Of a stretch of 40,578 bases of DNA, positions 32,957 through 40,578 are shown piece by piece. Numbering within the stretch: position 1 is the stretch's first letter; every line of letters starts with the position of its first letter. This DNA is from Lacinutrix jangbogonensis. GTDB lineage: Bacteria; Bacteroidota; Bacteroidia; Flavobacteriales; Flavobacteriaceae. The position numbers and the translations under genes were made by a program. The stretch covers positions 1 to 40,578 of the forward strand of contig NZ_JSWF01000022.1 of the NCBI RefSeq assembly GCF_000797445.1, in the 5' to 3' direction. The notes beneath the pieces are model-generated. The model was not told where the DNA came from. It ran no database searches and saw only the letters and a list, made by a program, of their open reading frames with translations.

Positions 32957-34816
32957 CTACTTTTCTTCTTCAATTAAATCAACCTCAACCTTCAAATTAT
33001 TAATAATAAACTCTTGTCGCGTTGGTGTGTTTTTTCCCATATAGAATGACAACAAGTCTTCAATAGACATATTATCATCTAACATTACTGGATCTAAACG
33101 AATATCGTCACCAATAAAATGGACAAACTCATCTGGTGAAATCTCACCAAGTCCTTTAAATCGGGTTATTTCTGGTTTTGGTTTTAACTCTTCCAAGGCA
33201 TTTCTTTTTTCTTCATCAGAATAACAATAAATTGTTTTCTTCTTATTACGAACTCTAAACAAAGGCGTTTGTAAAATATATAAATGCCCTCCTTTTATAA
33301 CTTCCGGAAAAAACTGAAGAAAGAAAGTAATTAATAACAAACGAATGTGCATACCATCGACATCTGCATCTGTTGCAATGACCACATTGTTGTAACGTAA
33401 ATCGGCTAGTGATTCTTCTATATTTAATGCTGCTTGTAATAGGTTAAACTCCTCATTTTCGTAAACAATTTTCTTTGTTAAACCATAGCAATTTAGCGGC
33501 TTTCCTTTTAAACTAAAAACGGCTTGCGTGTTAACATCACGAGATTTAGTAATACTTCCAGAAGCAGAATCTCCCTCAGTAATAAAGAGTGTTGATTCTA
33601 AATTTCTTGGGTTTTTAGCATCACCAAAATGCACACGACAATCGCGTAGTTTTTTGTTATGTAAATTTGATTTTTTAGCACGGTCTTTAGCTAATTTTCT
33701 AATACCTGATAACTCTTTACGTTCGCGTTCTGCTTGTAAAATTTTACGCTGAATTTTTTCGGAAGTCTCTGGGTTCTTGTGAAAATAATTATCTAATTGT
33801 GTTTTTAAAAAATCGTTAATGTATGTTCTAACGGTTGGCAGCTCGCCTCCCATATCTGTTGACCCTAATTTTGTTTTAGTCTGACTCTCGAAAATTGGTT
33901 CCATTACTTTTATAGCAATGGCTGAAACTATAGATTTTCTAATATCTGAAGCATCATACTGCTTACCAAAGAAATCACGAACCGTTTTTACAATCGCCTC
34001 TCTAAAAGCTATTAAGTGTGTCCCTCCTTGCGTTGTATTTTGTCCGTTTACAAAACTATTATACTCTTCACTATATTGTGTTTTACTGTGCGTAATTGCA
34101 ACCTCAATATCTTCTCCACGAAGATGAATGATTGGGTAAAGCAAATCGCTTTCAGCTATTTTTTCAGATAATAAATCTTTTAGACCGTTTTCACTGAAAT
34201 ATTTTTCGCCATTAAAAACTATCGTTAACCCTGGATTTAGGTACACATAGTTTTTTAGCATTTTAACGATGTACTCTGGTCTGTATTTATATTTTTTGAA
34301 GATGATTTCATCAGGAATAAAAGATACTTTTGTTCCTTTTCTGCGGCTTGACTCTTCTAAAAGCTCTTGCTCTATAAGATTCCCTTGTTCAAAATCTGCA
34401 GAAGCACTTCTACCATCTCTTGAAGATTCTACTCTAAAATAAGACGATAATGCGTTTACTGCTTTCGTACCAACTCCATTTAATCCAACCGATTTTTTAA
34501 AAGCTTTAGAATCGTACTTTCCACCAGTATTCATTTTAGACACAACATCTACAACTTTCCCTAAAGGAATACCACGTCCATAATCGCGAACAATCACTTT
34601 TGTGCCTTGAACAGAAATCTCTATGGTTTTACCTGCTCCCATAACGAACTCATCTATAGAGTTGTCGAGCACTTCTTTAAGTAGAATATAAATACCATCG
34701 TCTGGAGAAGAACCATCACCTAATTTACCAATATACATTCCTGGACGCATACGAATATGTTCTTTCCAGTCGAGGGAGCGTATATTATCTTCGGTATATT
34801 TAGTTTCTTCAGACAT
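32957..34816 (-). CDS. parE: DNA topoisomerase IV subunit B
   Basis: A 619-residue GHKL ATPase subunit of topoisomerase IV. Seen: MRPGMYIG (23-30), catalytic E48 and N52 in [24 protein letters not shown], the Lys of the QTKTKLGS loop that contacts ATP, and the TOPRIM metal site with EGDSASGS and DADVDGMH. It is coupled to parC, whose start touches its stop. The length of about 620 residues and absence of the long gyrase insertion agree with ParE rather than GyrB, and the adjacent A subunit lacks the GyrA box. The upstream region (34817-35138) shows no clear TAnnTTTG box. Confidence 0.93.
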   Translation of the reverse strand: MSEETKYTEDNIRSLDWKEHIRMRPGMYIGKLGDGSSPDDGIYILLKEVLDNSIDEFVMGAGKTIEISVQGTKVIVRDYGRGIPLGKVVDVVSKMNTGGKYDSKAFKKSVGLNGVGTKAVNALSSYFRVESSRDGRSASADFEQGNLIEQELLEESSRRKGTKVSFIPDEIIFKKYKYRPEYIVKMLKNYVYLNPGLTIVFNGEKYFSENGLKDLLSEKIAESDLLYPIIHLRGEDIEVAITHSKTQYSEEYNSFVNGQNTTQGGTHLIAFREAIVKTVRDFFGKQYDASDIRKSIVSAIAIKVMEPIFESQTKTKLGSTDMGGELPTVRTYINDFLKTQLDNYFHKNPETSEKIQRKILQAERERKELSGIRKLAKDRAKKSNLHNKKLRDCRVHFGDAKNPRNLESTLFITEGDSASGSITKSRDVNTQAVFSLKGKPLNCYGLTKKIVYENEEFNLLQAALNIEESLADLRYNNVVIATDADVDGMHIRLLLITFFLQFFPEVIKGGHLYILQTPLFRVRNKKKTIYCYSDEEKRNALEELKPKPEITRFKGLGEISPDEFVHFIGDDIRLDPVMLDDNMSIEDLLSFYMGKNTPTRQEFIINNLKVEVDLIEEEK

Positions 34817-35138
34817 AAATTTGAGTACAAAATTTCAGATAGTTAGCTAATATAATATAACGTTTTAAAAAATGAAACACTGCGTCGATAAAGTAATTAA
34901 CAAGTTATTAGAAATTAAAATTGAAGCCGAATTGGAAATCGGAAACAAAGCTAAAACGGACGTTGTTTTTTAGCTCAAAACTATGTGTTTATAACTTAAA
35001 ACCTCACTTCTAATTACTTATCTTTAAGTGAGTATTATCGTGTTTTTTGTGCGTATTTTACTGATTTTCAATGATTAACTGCTTTCATGAAAATCACATA
35101 GAATTACGAAGAGTTCTTACAGAGTTTTATCTCAATAA
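34817..35138. other. Intergenic region upstream of parE
   Basis: 322 nt. It includes a 33-codon plus-strand frame (34872-34973) that I do not accept as a gene, and a hairpin, CTCACTT...AAGTGAG (35003-35032). Confidence 0.5.
35003..35032 (-). terminator. Weak terminator candidate after the SRPBCC gene
   Basis: A 7-bp stem (CTCACTT/AAGTGAG) with a 16-nt loop, about 110 nt after the SRPBCC gene's stop and with only a short T run (GTTTTA) beyond it on the minus strand. Weak. Confidence 0.3.
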
Positions 35139-35588
35139 TTACTTTTCAGCTTTTTGCTTTAAAAGCAGATTTCTAATGGTAAGTAAATTTGTCATATACC
35201 GTTTTAAAAATAGTGTATTTGCTAGCTTTCCTAAAATTCCAAAAGGCGATTGAAAATAGAATTTATCTATCATTATTGTTTGTTCTCCATCGGAAGCAAA
35301 AATATGCTCATGCTTGAAGCTTTTAAAAGTTCCAGAAACCATTTCATCAACAAAGTAATTAGGAGATTCAAATACTGTAATTTTTGAAGTTAATTGTTGT
35401 TTTACACCAAAATGAACAGCTTCCCAAGTTACCCATTCATTTAACTCAATTAATCCAGAAGTCTTTCCTGCTACAGCTTTTTCATTAGCATGTTCTTGAG
35501 ATTCTTTATGAAAATCAATATTACGCGATAAGTCAAAAACGGTTTGAATATCTGCATTTATCTTTGTTTCTAATTCTATTAGAGGCAT
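35139..35588 (-). CDS. SRPBCC (START-like) family protein
   Basis: A 149-residue protein from the ATG at 35588. A longer frame starting at 35630 exists but its extra 14 codons overlap the promoter box and hairpin. Seen: the helix-grip fold features: N-terminal strand with IELETKINADIQTVFDLSRNID, a conserved TWEAVHFG, and the FKSFKHEHIF strand and C-terminal amphipathic helix. Such proteins bind lipids or other hydrophobic ligands; some close relatives carry the automatic name cell division inhibitor. The ligand is unknown. It is divided from ychF by a perfect palindrome acting as a terminator. Probably leaderless, see the promoter entry. Confidence 0.8.
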   Translation of the reverse strand: MPLIELETKINADIQTVFDLSRNIDFHKESQEHANEKAVAGKTSGLIELNEWVTWEAVHFGVKQQLTSKITVFESPNYFVDEMVSGTFKSFKHEHIFASDGEQTIMIDKFYFQSPFGILGKLANTLFLKRYMTNLLTIRNLLLKQKAEK

Positions 35589-35592
35589 AAAC

Positions 35593-35600
35593 CAAATATA
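35593..35600 (-). promoter_or_regulatory. -7 box (TATATTTG) of the SRPBCC gene
   Basis: Matches TAnnTTTG on the minus strand, only 4 nt before the ATG at 35588. It makes the upstream alternative start impossible as part of this transcript, and predicts an mRNA with no leader. Confidence 0.5.
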
Positions 35601-35609
35601 GTTAAATAT

Positions 35610-35639
35610 AAAAGCGAGATGAAATTTCATCTCGCTTTT
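35610..35639. terminator. 30-nt perfect palindrome after ychF
   Basis: AAAAGCGAGATGAAA followed directly by its reverse complement; both ends are A/T runs, so it can terminate in either direction. It lies 46 nt after the ychF stop and about 10 nt upstream of the SRPBCC -7 box. Confidence 0.7.
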
Positions 35640-35685
35640 AAACTTTGTTCTTGTATCTATAATCGGTAACGGCTAGTGGCTCTTA

Positions 35686-36780
35686 TTAAACATTAAATAA
35701 GAAATGCATAACATCTCCATCCTTAACAATATAACCTTTACCTTCTACTCTCATTTTCCCTGCTTCTTTTACTTTGGCTTCGCTACCAAATTCAACATAA
35801 TCGTCGTAACCAATAACTTCTGCACGAATAAAACCTTTCTCAAAGTCTGTATGTATTACTCCTGCTGCTTGAGGTCCCGTTGCACCTATGTTAACAGTCC
35901 AAGCACGCACTTCTTTTACTCCTGCTGTAAAATAAGTCTGCTGATTTAACAATTTATAAGCCGAACGAATAAGTTTTGCAGAACCTGGTTCATCTAAACC
36001 AATATCTGCTAAAAACATTTGGCGCTCTTCGTAATCATCTAATTCGGTAATATCTGCTTCTGTTCCTACTGCAAGTACTAAAACTTCAGCATCTTCATCT
36101 TTAACAGCTTCTTTAACTCTATCTACATATTCGTTTCCATTAACAGCAGAAGCTTCATCTACATTACAAACATACATTACAGGCTTGTCTGTAATTAACT
36201 GAGATGGTTTTACAAACTCTCTATCTTCATCTTCTGTAAACTCTAAAGCACGAACAGATATTCCTGCTTCTAGACCTGCTTTTAGTTTTAAAAGTACAGC
36301 TTCTTCTTTCTGCGCTTCTTTATTTCCAGTTTTTGCCGCACGTTTAACTTTATCAAGTTTCTTCTCTACAGTATCTAAATCTTTTAATTGCAATTCTATA
36401 TCAATAGTTTCTTTATCACTAATTGGATCTACTTTTCCATCTACATGAATAATATTATCATTATCAAAACAACGTAATACATGTAAAATAGCATCTGTTT
36501 CACGAATGTTAGCTAAGAATTGGTTTCCCAAACCTTCACCTTTACTGGCACCCTTTACTAAACCCGCAATATCAACAATCTCTACTGTCGCCGGTAATAC
36601 ACGCTCTGGATTTACTAGCGATTCTAACTTTTGAAGTCTTGGGTCTGGCACATTTACTACACCAATATTAGGTTCTATAGTACAAAACGGAAAGTTTGCA
36701 CTTTGCGCTTTTGCATTAGATAAACAATTAAATAATGTTGATTTCCCTACGTTTGGTAAGCCTACAATTCCTGCTTTCAT
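35686..36780 (-). CDS. ychF: Redox-regulated ATPase YchF
   Basis: A 364-residue YchF/OLA1 protein from the ATG at 36780; the 12-codon extension to 36816 is not family-like. It is a P-loop ATPase of the Obg superfamily that binds ribosomes. Seen: Walker A GLPNVGKS (7-14), the switch region with [17 protein letters not shown] (70-86), the altered base-specificity motif NVDE (206-209) in place of NKxD, a coiled-coil insertion (about 130-190), and a C-terminal TGS domain (about 280-364). The altered motif explains ATP rather than GTP preference. A TATATTTG box is 20 nt upstream, and a palindrome terminator follows, so it is transcribed alone. Confidence 0.96.
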   Translation of the reverse strand: MKAGIVGLPNVGKSTLFNCLSNAKAQSANFPFCTIEPNIGVVNVPDPRLQKLESLVNPERVLPATVEIVDIAGLVKGASKGEGLGNQFLANIRETDAILHVLRCFDNDNIIHVDGKVDPISDKETIDIELQLKDLDTVEKKLDKVKRAAKTGNKEAQKEEAVLLKLKAGLEAGISVRALEFTEDEDREFVKPSQLITDKPVMYVCNVDEASAVNGNEYVDRVKEAVKDEDAEVLVLAVGTEADITELDDYEERQMFLADIGLDEPGSAKLIRSAYKLLNQQTYFTAGVKEVRAWTVNIGATGPQAAGVIHTDFEKGFIRAEVIGYDDYVEFGSEAKVKEAGKMRVEGKGYIVKDGDVMHFLFNV

Positions 36781-36800
36781 TTTATCAATTTTTAAAGCTG

Positions 36801-36808
36801 CAAATATA
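36801..36808 (-). promoter_or_regulatory. -7 box (TATATTTG) of ychF
   Basis: Matches TAnnTTTG on the minus strand, 20 nt before the ATG at 36780. The alternative start at 36816 would lie upstream of it. No TTG at a fitting -33 distance. Confidence 0.45.
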
Positions 36809-36996
36809 ACATACAATATACTAAAGTATTCATTTAAAATAGTATTAAATTAAATTTACATTTTTAACATTTTATTTAATATTTACGCAATACAAATACT
36901 ATTTAAATGATAACTATTTAATAATTATTACAGACACATAGTAATTTTATGAATTCTTTAACATAGCTTAGCCTTAATCAACTAAATCCATATCAT

Positions 36997-39975
36997 ATGA
37001 AAAAATCAAACTTTTTATTAGCCTTACTATTCTGTTCGGCATTTACATTTGCCCAACAATCTCTTACTGGAACGGTAACAGATGTCGATGGCTCTGGACT
37101 TCCAGGTATTAACATTGTTGAAAAAGGCACACAAAACGGAACTGCTACAGATTTTGACGGAAACTACAGCATTAATATTGGAGACAATGCAATTTTAGTT
37201 TATAGCTCTGTGGGCTATGCTAAACAAGAAATAGAAGTCAACGGAAAATCTAGTATTAATGTAACCATGACTGACGGTGAAGCTTTAGACGAGATTGTTT
37301 TAGTTGGCTCTAGAAACCCAAATAGAACCGCTGTAGATACAGCTGTACCTATAGATGTCATTGATATAAAAGAATTAGCTACGGCAGGACCTCAAACTTC
37401 TGTTACTCAAATTTTAAATTATGTAGCACCTTCTTTTTCATCTAATACACAAACGGTATCTGATGGGACAGACCATATTGACCCAGCTCAATTAAGAGGG
37501 CTAGGTCCAGATCAAGTATTGGTATTAATTAATGGAAAAAGAAGACATACATCTTCTTTAGTAAATGTTAACGGAACTCCAGGAAGAGGCAGTGTCGGCA
37601 CAGACCTTAATACTATTCCAACGGCAGCTATTAAAAGAATTGAAGTACTACGCGATGGTGCCGCAGCGCAATACGGGTCTGATGCTATTGCTGGTGTTAT
37701 AAACATTGTACTTGACAATAGTATAAACGAGTTAACAGCTTCTGTTACTTCAGGTGCTAATATTTCTAAAAACTCTAACGATCATGATGGCGGAACCGAT
37801 GGAGAAAAATTTCAAGTAGATTTAAACTACGGTCTTCCAATTGGGAAAGATGGTGGTTTTGTAAACCTTACGGGATCTTTTACTACACGTAATCGTACCT
37901 CTAGGGCTAGAGCGAACAGTAGTGAGATTTTTACAGCCTATAACGCTATCGAATGGCAAGCTAATCAAGATGGTTTTAATTTGTCTGATTTAAGAACAAA
38001 TTTAGGAGCTATACAAAGCTATGCGTCACAAGTATCATATTTTGATGCTGCGCTACAATCTCAAATTGCTAGTGCTTCAACTATCGAAGAGCTATCTGGT
38101 TACAATACTACAACAGGAACAAGCAGTGGATCAGGTATTTTACAAGGAGTATCAGGTATTACAGATTCTGAATTAGCTGCAAGAGGTCAAACTAGGAACG
38201 ATTATAACATGAGTGTTGGCCAATCTGGCTTAGAACAAGGACAATTTATGGGCAATTTAGAAATCCCAATTGGTGATGAAGTAAACGAAGCAAAACTATA
38301 TGCTTTTGGAGGCTTGTCTTACAGACATGGAGACGCCTCAGGGTTTTACAGAACACCAGGTCATGGTTCTGGTAGAGGTAATACTTTATCTTATATAAAT
38401 GGGTTTTTACCTAATATAGAATCTGATATTATTGACAAATCTTTAGGGTTTGGTATTTCTGGAAAAATTAATGATTGGAATATAGATTTATCTCATACTT
38501 GGGGTAAAAATGAATTCGCTTATAATATTACTAATACCACTAATTTTTATTTGCAAGCATCGTCTCCTACGGAATTTGACGCAGGATTAAACGGTTTTCA
38601 ACAAAACACCGTAAACTTTGATATCTCTAAATTCTATGACGATATATTCTCGGGGTTAAACCTAGCTTTTGGTGTAGAATATCGCGTTGATAATTATTTT
38701 ATTGAAGCTGGTGAGGAATCTTCATATGCTAGGTATGATATTAATGGTGAAGTAGAAACTGTCGCAGCGAGTACAGATCCAACATTACAGGTCACAGATT
38801 TTTATGGTGGACAAGCATCGGCTGGTGCACAAGTTTTTTCTGGTTTTACTCCAGAAAATGAAGTAGATGCTAAAAGAAATAGTTTTGGTTTTTATGCAGA
38901 TGTTGAAGCAGATTTATCTGAAAAATTCTTAGTAAGCGTAGCTCTGCGCTATGAAGATTTTAGTGATTTTGGAAATACTTTAAACGGTAAAATTGCTATG
39001 AGATATAAAGTTGGAGCACACTCTAACATTAGAGGAGCAGTAAGTACAGGTTTTAGAGCTCCTTCTTTACACCAACAGTATTACAGCAAATCTAATACCT
39101 TATTTAACGATCAAGGTGTAGCACAAGAAGTTGGTACATTTACCAACAACTCTAATGCTGCAAAATTATTTGGTATTCCAGAATTAAAAGAAGAAACTTC
39201 TTTTAATTTAAGCTTAGGTTTTACTACAAAAATACCAGACGCTAATTTAACACTTACAGTGGATGGCTATTTTATTGCTATAGACGATAGAATCACCTAT
39301 ACAGGTAACTTCTCAAACCCAAATGATGGTAGTCAATTAGCAAATATTTTCACCAATTTAGGTATTGGTAGAGCAGCTTTTTTCTCTAATGCTATTGACA
39401 CAGAAACACAAGGTATAGATTTAGTGGTTTCACACAAAACAAATTTAGGAAAAGGCCAATTAACTAATAACCTTGCAGGTTCTATAACTAAAACACACAA
39501 AATTGGAGCTACAAAAGGAAGTGATATTTTAGCAAATGCAGGTCTTTTAGATACTTATTTTGATGAGGCTTCAAGAGTATATTTAGAATTAGCTGTACCA
39601 AGTGTTAAAGCAAACCTTACACATAATTATAAAGTAGGAAACTGGAATATATTTTTACGTAATGCATATTTTGGAGAAGTTCAAGACACAGGCACGTTAA
39701 GAGATGCTAGTGGTAATGCATTGACAGATGAATTTGGAAGAAATAGAATCCATCCCAAAATTGGAGCAGAAATTGTAACTGACTTGACAGTCTCTTATAG
39801 TTTTACTGATGCTTTTAGAGCTACAGTTGGCGCTAATAATTTATTAGATGTTTATCCAGACGAATTACCTAGTTATTTAAACTCAAGTAACCAATTTGTA
39901 TATTCACGTCGTATTTCTCAATTTGGTAATAATGGTAGATTTTTATTTGCAAGACTTAACTTTACCTTAAAATAA
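36997..39975 (+). CDS. TonB-dependent outer membrane receptor
   Basis: A 992-residue TonB-dependent transporter. Seen: signal peptide (1-19, ending FTFAQ), a carboxypeptidase-regulatory-like domain (about 21-93, GTVTDVDGSGLPGINIVEKG... with VGY), a plug (about 115-235, with LRGLGPDQVLVLINGKRR and VEVLRDGAAAQYGSDAIAGVINIVL-like motif), and a long beta-barrel (about 245-992) that ends in Phe-rich FARLNFTLK, as usual for outer membrane insertion. No SusD partner follows, so it is not a typical polysaccharide uptake pair; iron-siderophore or small-molecule import is more likely. No TonB-box or CTD was recognised. No clear TAnnTTTG box precedes it (216-nt A/T-rich spacer). A strong terminator follows. 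Confidence 0.93.
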   Translation: MKKSNFLLALLFCSAFTFAQQSLTGTVTDVDGSGLPGINIVEKGTQNGTATDFDGNYSINIGDNAILVYSSVGYAKQEIEVNGKSSINVTMTDGEALDEIVLVGSRNPNRTAVDTAVPIDVIDIKELATAGPQTSVTQILNYVAPSFSSNTQTVSDGTDHIDPAQLRGLGPDQVLVLINGKRRHTSSLVNVNGTPGRGSVGTDLNTIPTAAIKRIEVLRDGAAAQYGSDAIAGVINIVLDNSINELTASVTSGANISKNSNDHDGGTDGEKFQVDLNYGLPIGKDGGFVNLTGSFTTRNRTSRARANSSEIFTAYNAIEWQANQDGFNLSDLRTNLGAIQSYASQVSYFDAALQSQIASASTIEELSGYNTTTGTSSGSGILQGVSGITDSELAARGQTRNDYNMSVGQSGLEQGQFMGNLEIPIGDEVNEAKLYAFGGLSYRHGDASGFYRTPGHGSGRGNTLSYINGFLPNIESDIIDKSLGFGISGKINDWNIDLSHTWGKNEFAYNITNTTNFYLQASSPTEFDAGLNGFQQNTVNFDISKFYDDIFSGLNLAFGVEYRVDNYFIEAGEESSYARYDINGEVETVAASTDPTLQVTDFYGGQASAGAQVFSGFTPENEVDAKRNSFGFYADVEADLSEKFLVSVALRYEDFSDFGNTLNGKIAMRYKVGAHSNIRGAVSTGFRAPSLHQQYYSKSNTLFNDQGVAQEVGTFTNNSNAAKLFGIPELKEETSFNLSLGFTTKIPDANLTLTVDGYFIAIDDRITYTGNFSNPNDGSQLANIFTNLGIGRAAFFSNAIDTETQGIDLVVSHKTNLGKGQLTNNLAGSITKTHKIGATKGSDILANAGLLDTYFDEASRVYLELAVPSVKANLTHNYKVGNWNIFLRNAYFGEVQDTGTLRDASGNALTDEFGRNRIHPKIGAEIVTDLTVSYSFTDAFRATVGANNLLDVYPDELPSYLNSSNQFVYSRRISQFGNNGRFLFARLNFTLK

Positions 39976-39995
39976 ACATATAAATTAATTGGTTT

Positions 39996-40030
39996 AAAAA
40001 ATCCCGAGCAACTAGCTTGGGATTTTTTTT
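39996..40030 (+). terminator. Rho-independent terminator of the TonB receptor gene
   Basis: Stem AAAAATCCCGAGC paired with GCTTGGGATTTTT around a 5-nt loop (one G-T pair), followed by T. It lies 21 nt after the stop codon. Confidence 0.85.
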
Positions 40031-40133
40031 ATGATCATAGTGCCAAGGTTAATAGAACTTGTCACTAAAATGCATTCGATTTTATGGATAAACGTACAAG
40101 TATGTCCTAAAACTTGTTATTGTTCATAAAACA

Positions 40134-40151
40134 AATAATAATAATAATAAT
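40134..40151. repeat. (AAT)6 triplet repeat
   Basis: Six AAT units in the A/T-rich spacer before the decayed frame at the right edge. Confidence 0.6.
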
Positions 40152-40168
40152 ATAATGATACAGATTAG

Positions 40169-40551
40169 TCGTCTTTCTATACTCCTAGACGAAGCGGACA
40201 ATCCTTAACAACAACTGCAACAATTTTAGATAGAAATTTAAGCGCTTGGGTATTATTAAATTTTGAGACCTCTAGTAATAACACCCTAGAGATTGATGAA
40301 TTCCCATCTGCTTGGCAAGTTGTAGGTTCTTACAATCCTACCACAACTATTTCTTGGTTAAGTAGATTTGTTGAATATAGATACAATACTTCTACAATTA
40401 TTACAGAAAACAAAGACTTGGCTTTTACATTCTTATTAAAACAAGCTGCTATATTTTATTCTTCTTTTCATTCCAAATTGATGAATTCGATTTTACTACA
40501 ATGGATAGAGTAATGGAGTATGTAGTCTTTGAAATGACAGATATTGCGTAA
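40169..40551 (+). pseudogene. Decayed protein-coding fragment at the right edge
   Basis: Between 40169 and 40513 one frame is open for about 114 codons and reads like protein (ILDRNLSAWVLLNFETSS, WLSRFVEYRYNTS, ENKDLAFTFLLKQAAIFYSSF), but it has no start codon before a late ATG and is preceded by an in-frame TAG. Near 40466-40472 the coding signal moves to another frame, which reads FQIDEFDFTTMDRVMEYVVF and ends with TAA at 40549-40551. So at least one frameshift and a lost start are present. I do not recognise the family. The window ends 27 nt later, so neighbours are unknown. It could be an intact gene spoiled by sequencing errors. Confidence 0.5.
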
Positions 40552-40578
40552 CAAACATATAAGCATCAAAAAAGCCGA

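Noticed and set aside
34872-34973. A 33-codon plus-strand frame (MKHCVDKVINKLL...) upstream of parE
   Set aside because: It looks slightly protein-like, but it is very short, has no promoter box, no hydrophobic or signal segment, and no neighbour coupling.
36997-39975. SusC-type polysaccharide receptor
   Set aside because: No SusD gene follows; a terminator and then a decayed frame do. A general TonB receptor is the safer call.

Overview
This 40.6 kb AT-rich window (intergenic DNA very A/T rich) is a chromosomal segment of a Bacteroidetes bacterium, most likely a marine member of the Flavobacteriaceae. The evidence is a PorX-type response regulator with a PglZ domain, an LpxC-FabZ fusion, a carboxypeptidase-regulatory-domain TonB receptor, VWA and prohibitin membrane proteins, and repeated TAnnTTTG promoter boxes instead of E. 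coli-type -10 boxes. Shine-Dalgarno sequences are not evident. No rRNA, tRNA, CRISPR array, prophage or intact insertion sequence was seen.

Layout. 1-16 kb is almost entirely minus strand. Read in the direction of transcription it holds: an HD-domain phosphohydrolase; a lipid A/translation cluster (lpxD, lpxC-fabZ fusion, lpxA, efp, a second LpxD-like acyltransferase, an NTF2-like protein, sucD) closed by a hairpin terminator; a two-domain M16 peptidase with its own terminator; then fabG, an exported protein of unknown function, a VWA membrane protein and a prohibitin-like protein. porX is divergent from the HD gene at 16.06 kb. Plus-strand genes follow: tsaE, a 47-residue exported peptide, a four-helix membrane protein whose reading frame is broken at an A9 run, ald, and a DUF4258-like protein.

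21-30 kb is mixed: proline dehydrogenase (minus) divergent from aroB (plus), an acidic protein with a poly-Glu tail, DinB-like and Lrp/AsnC-like genes, and an M14 carboxypeptidase divergent from an XRE regulator. Next come a lipoprotein, TerC and a methyltransferase on the plus strand, then a small membrane protein plus ABC ATPase pair on the minus strand. 30-37 kb holds parE-parC, a START-like (SRPBCC) protein and ychF on the minus strand. A TonB-dependent receptor (37-40 kb, plus) ends in a strong terminator, and the right edge carries a decayed gene.

The most interesting signals are: (1) six copies of an inverted repeat TTACA-N2-TGTAA in the 314-bp region between the M14 peptidase and the XRE regulator, two of which contain the TAnnTTTG promoter box, suggesting a self-regulated divergent switch; (2) an A9 slippery run at the start of a membrane-protein gene overlapping a tiny exported peptide; (3) an ATG-less membrane-protein ORF overlapping its ABC ATPase by ATGA; (4) heptanucleotide and 84-bp-period duplications inside the lipid A cluster; (5) many promoters placed within 4-29 nt of the start codon. 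Functions rest on sequence motifs read by eye; no database search was run.
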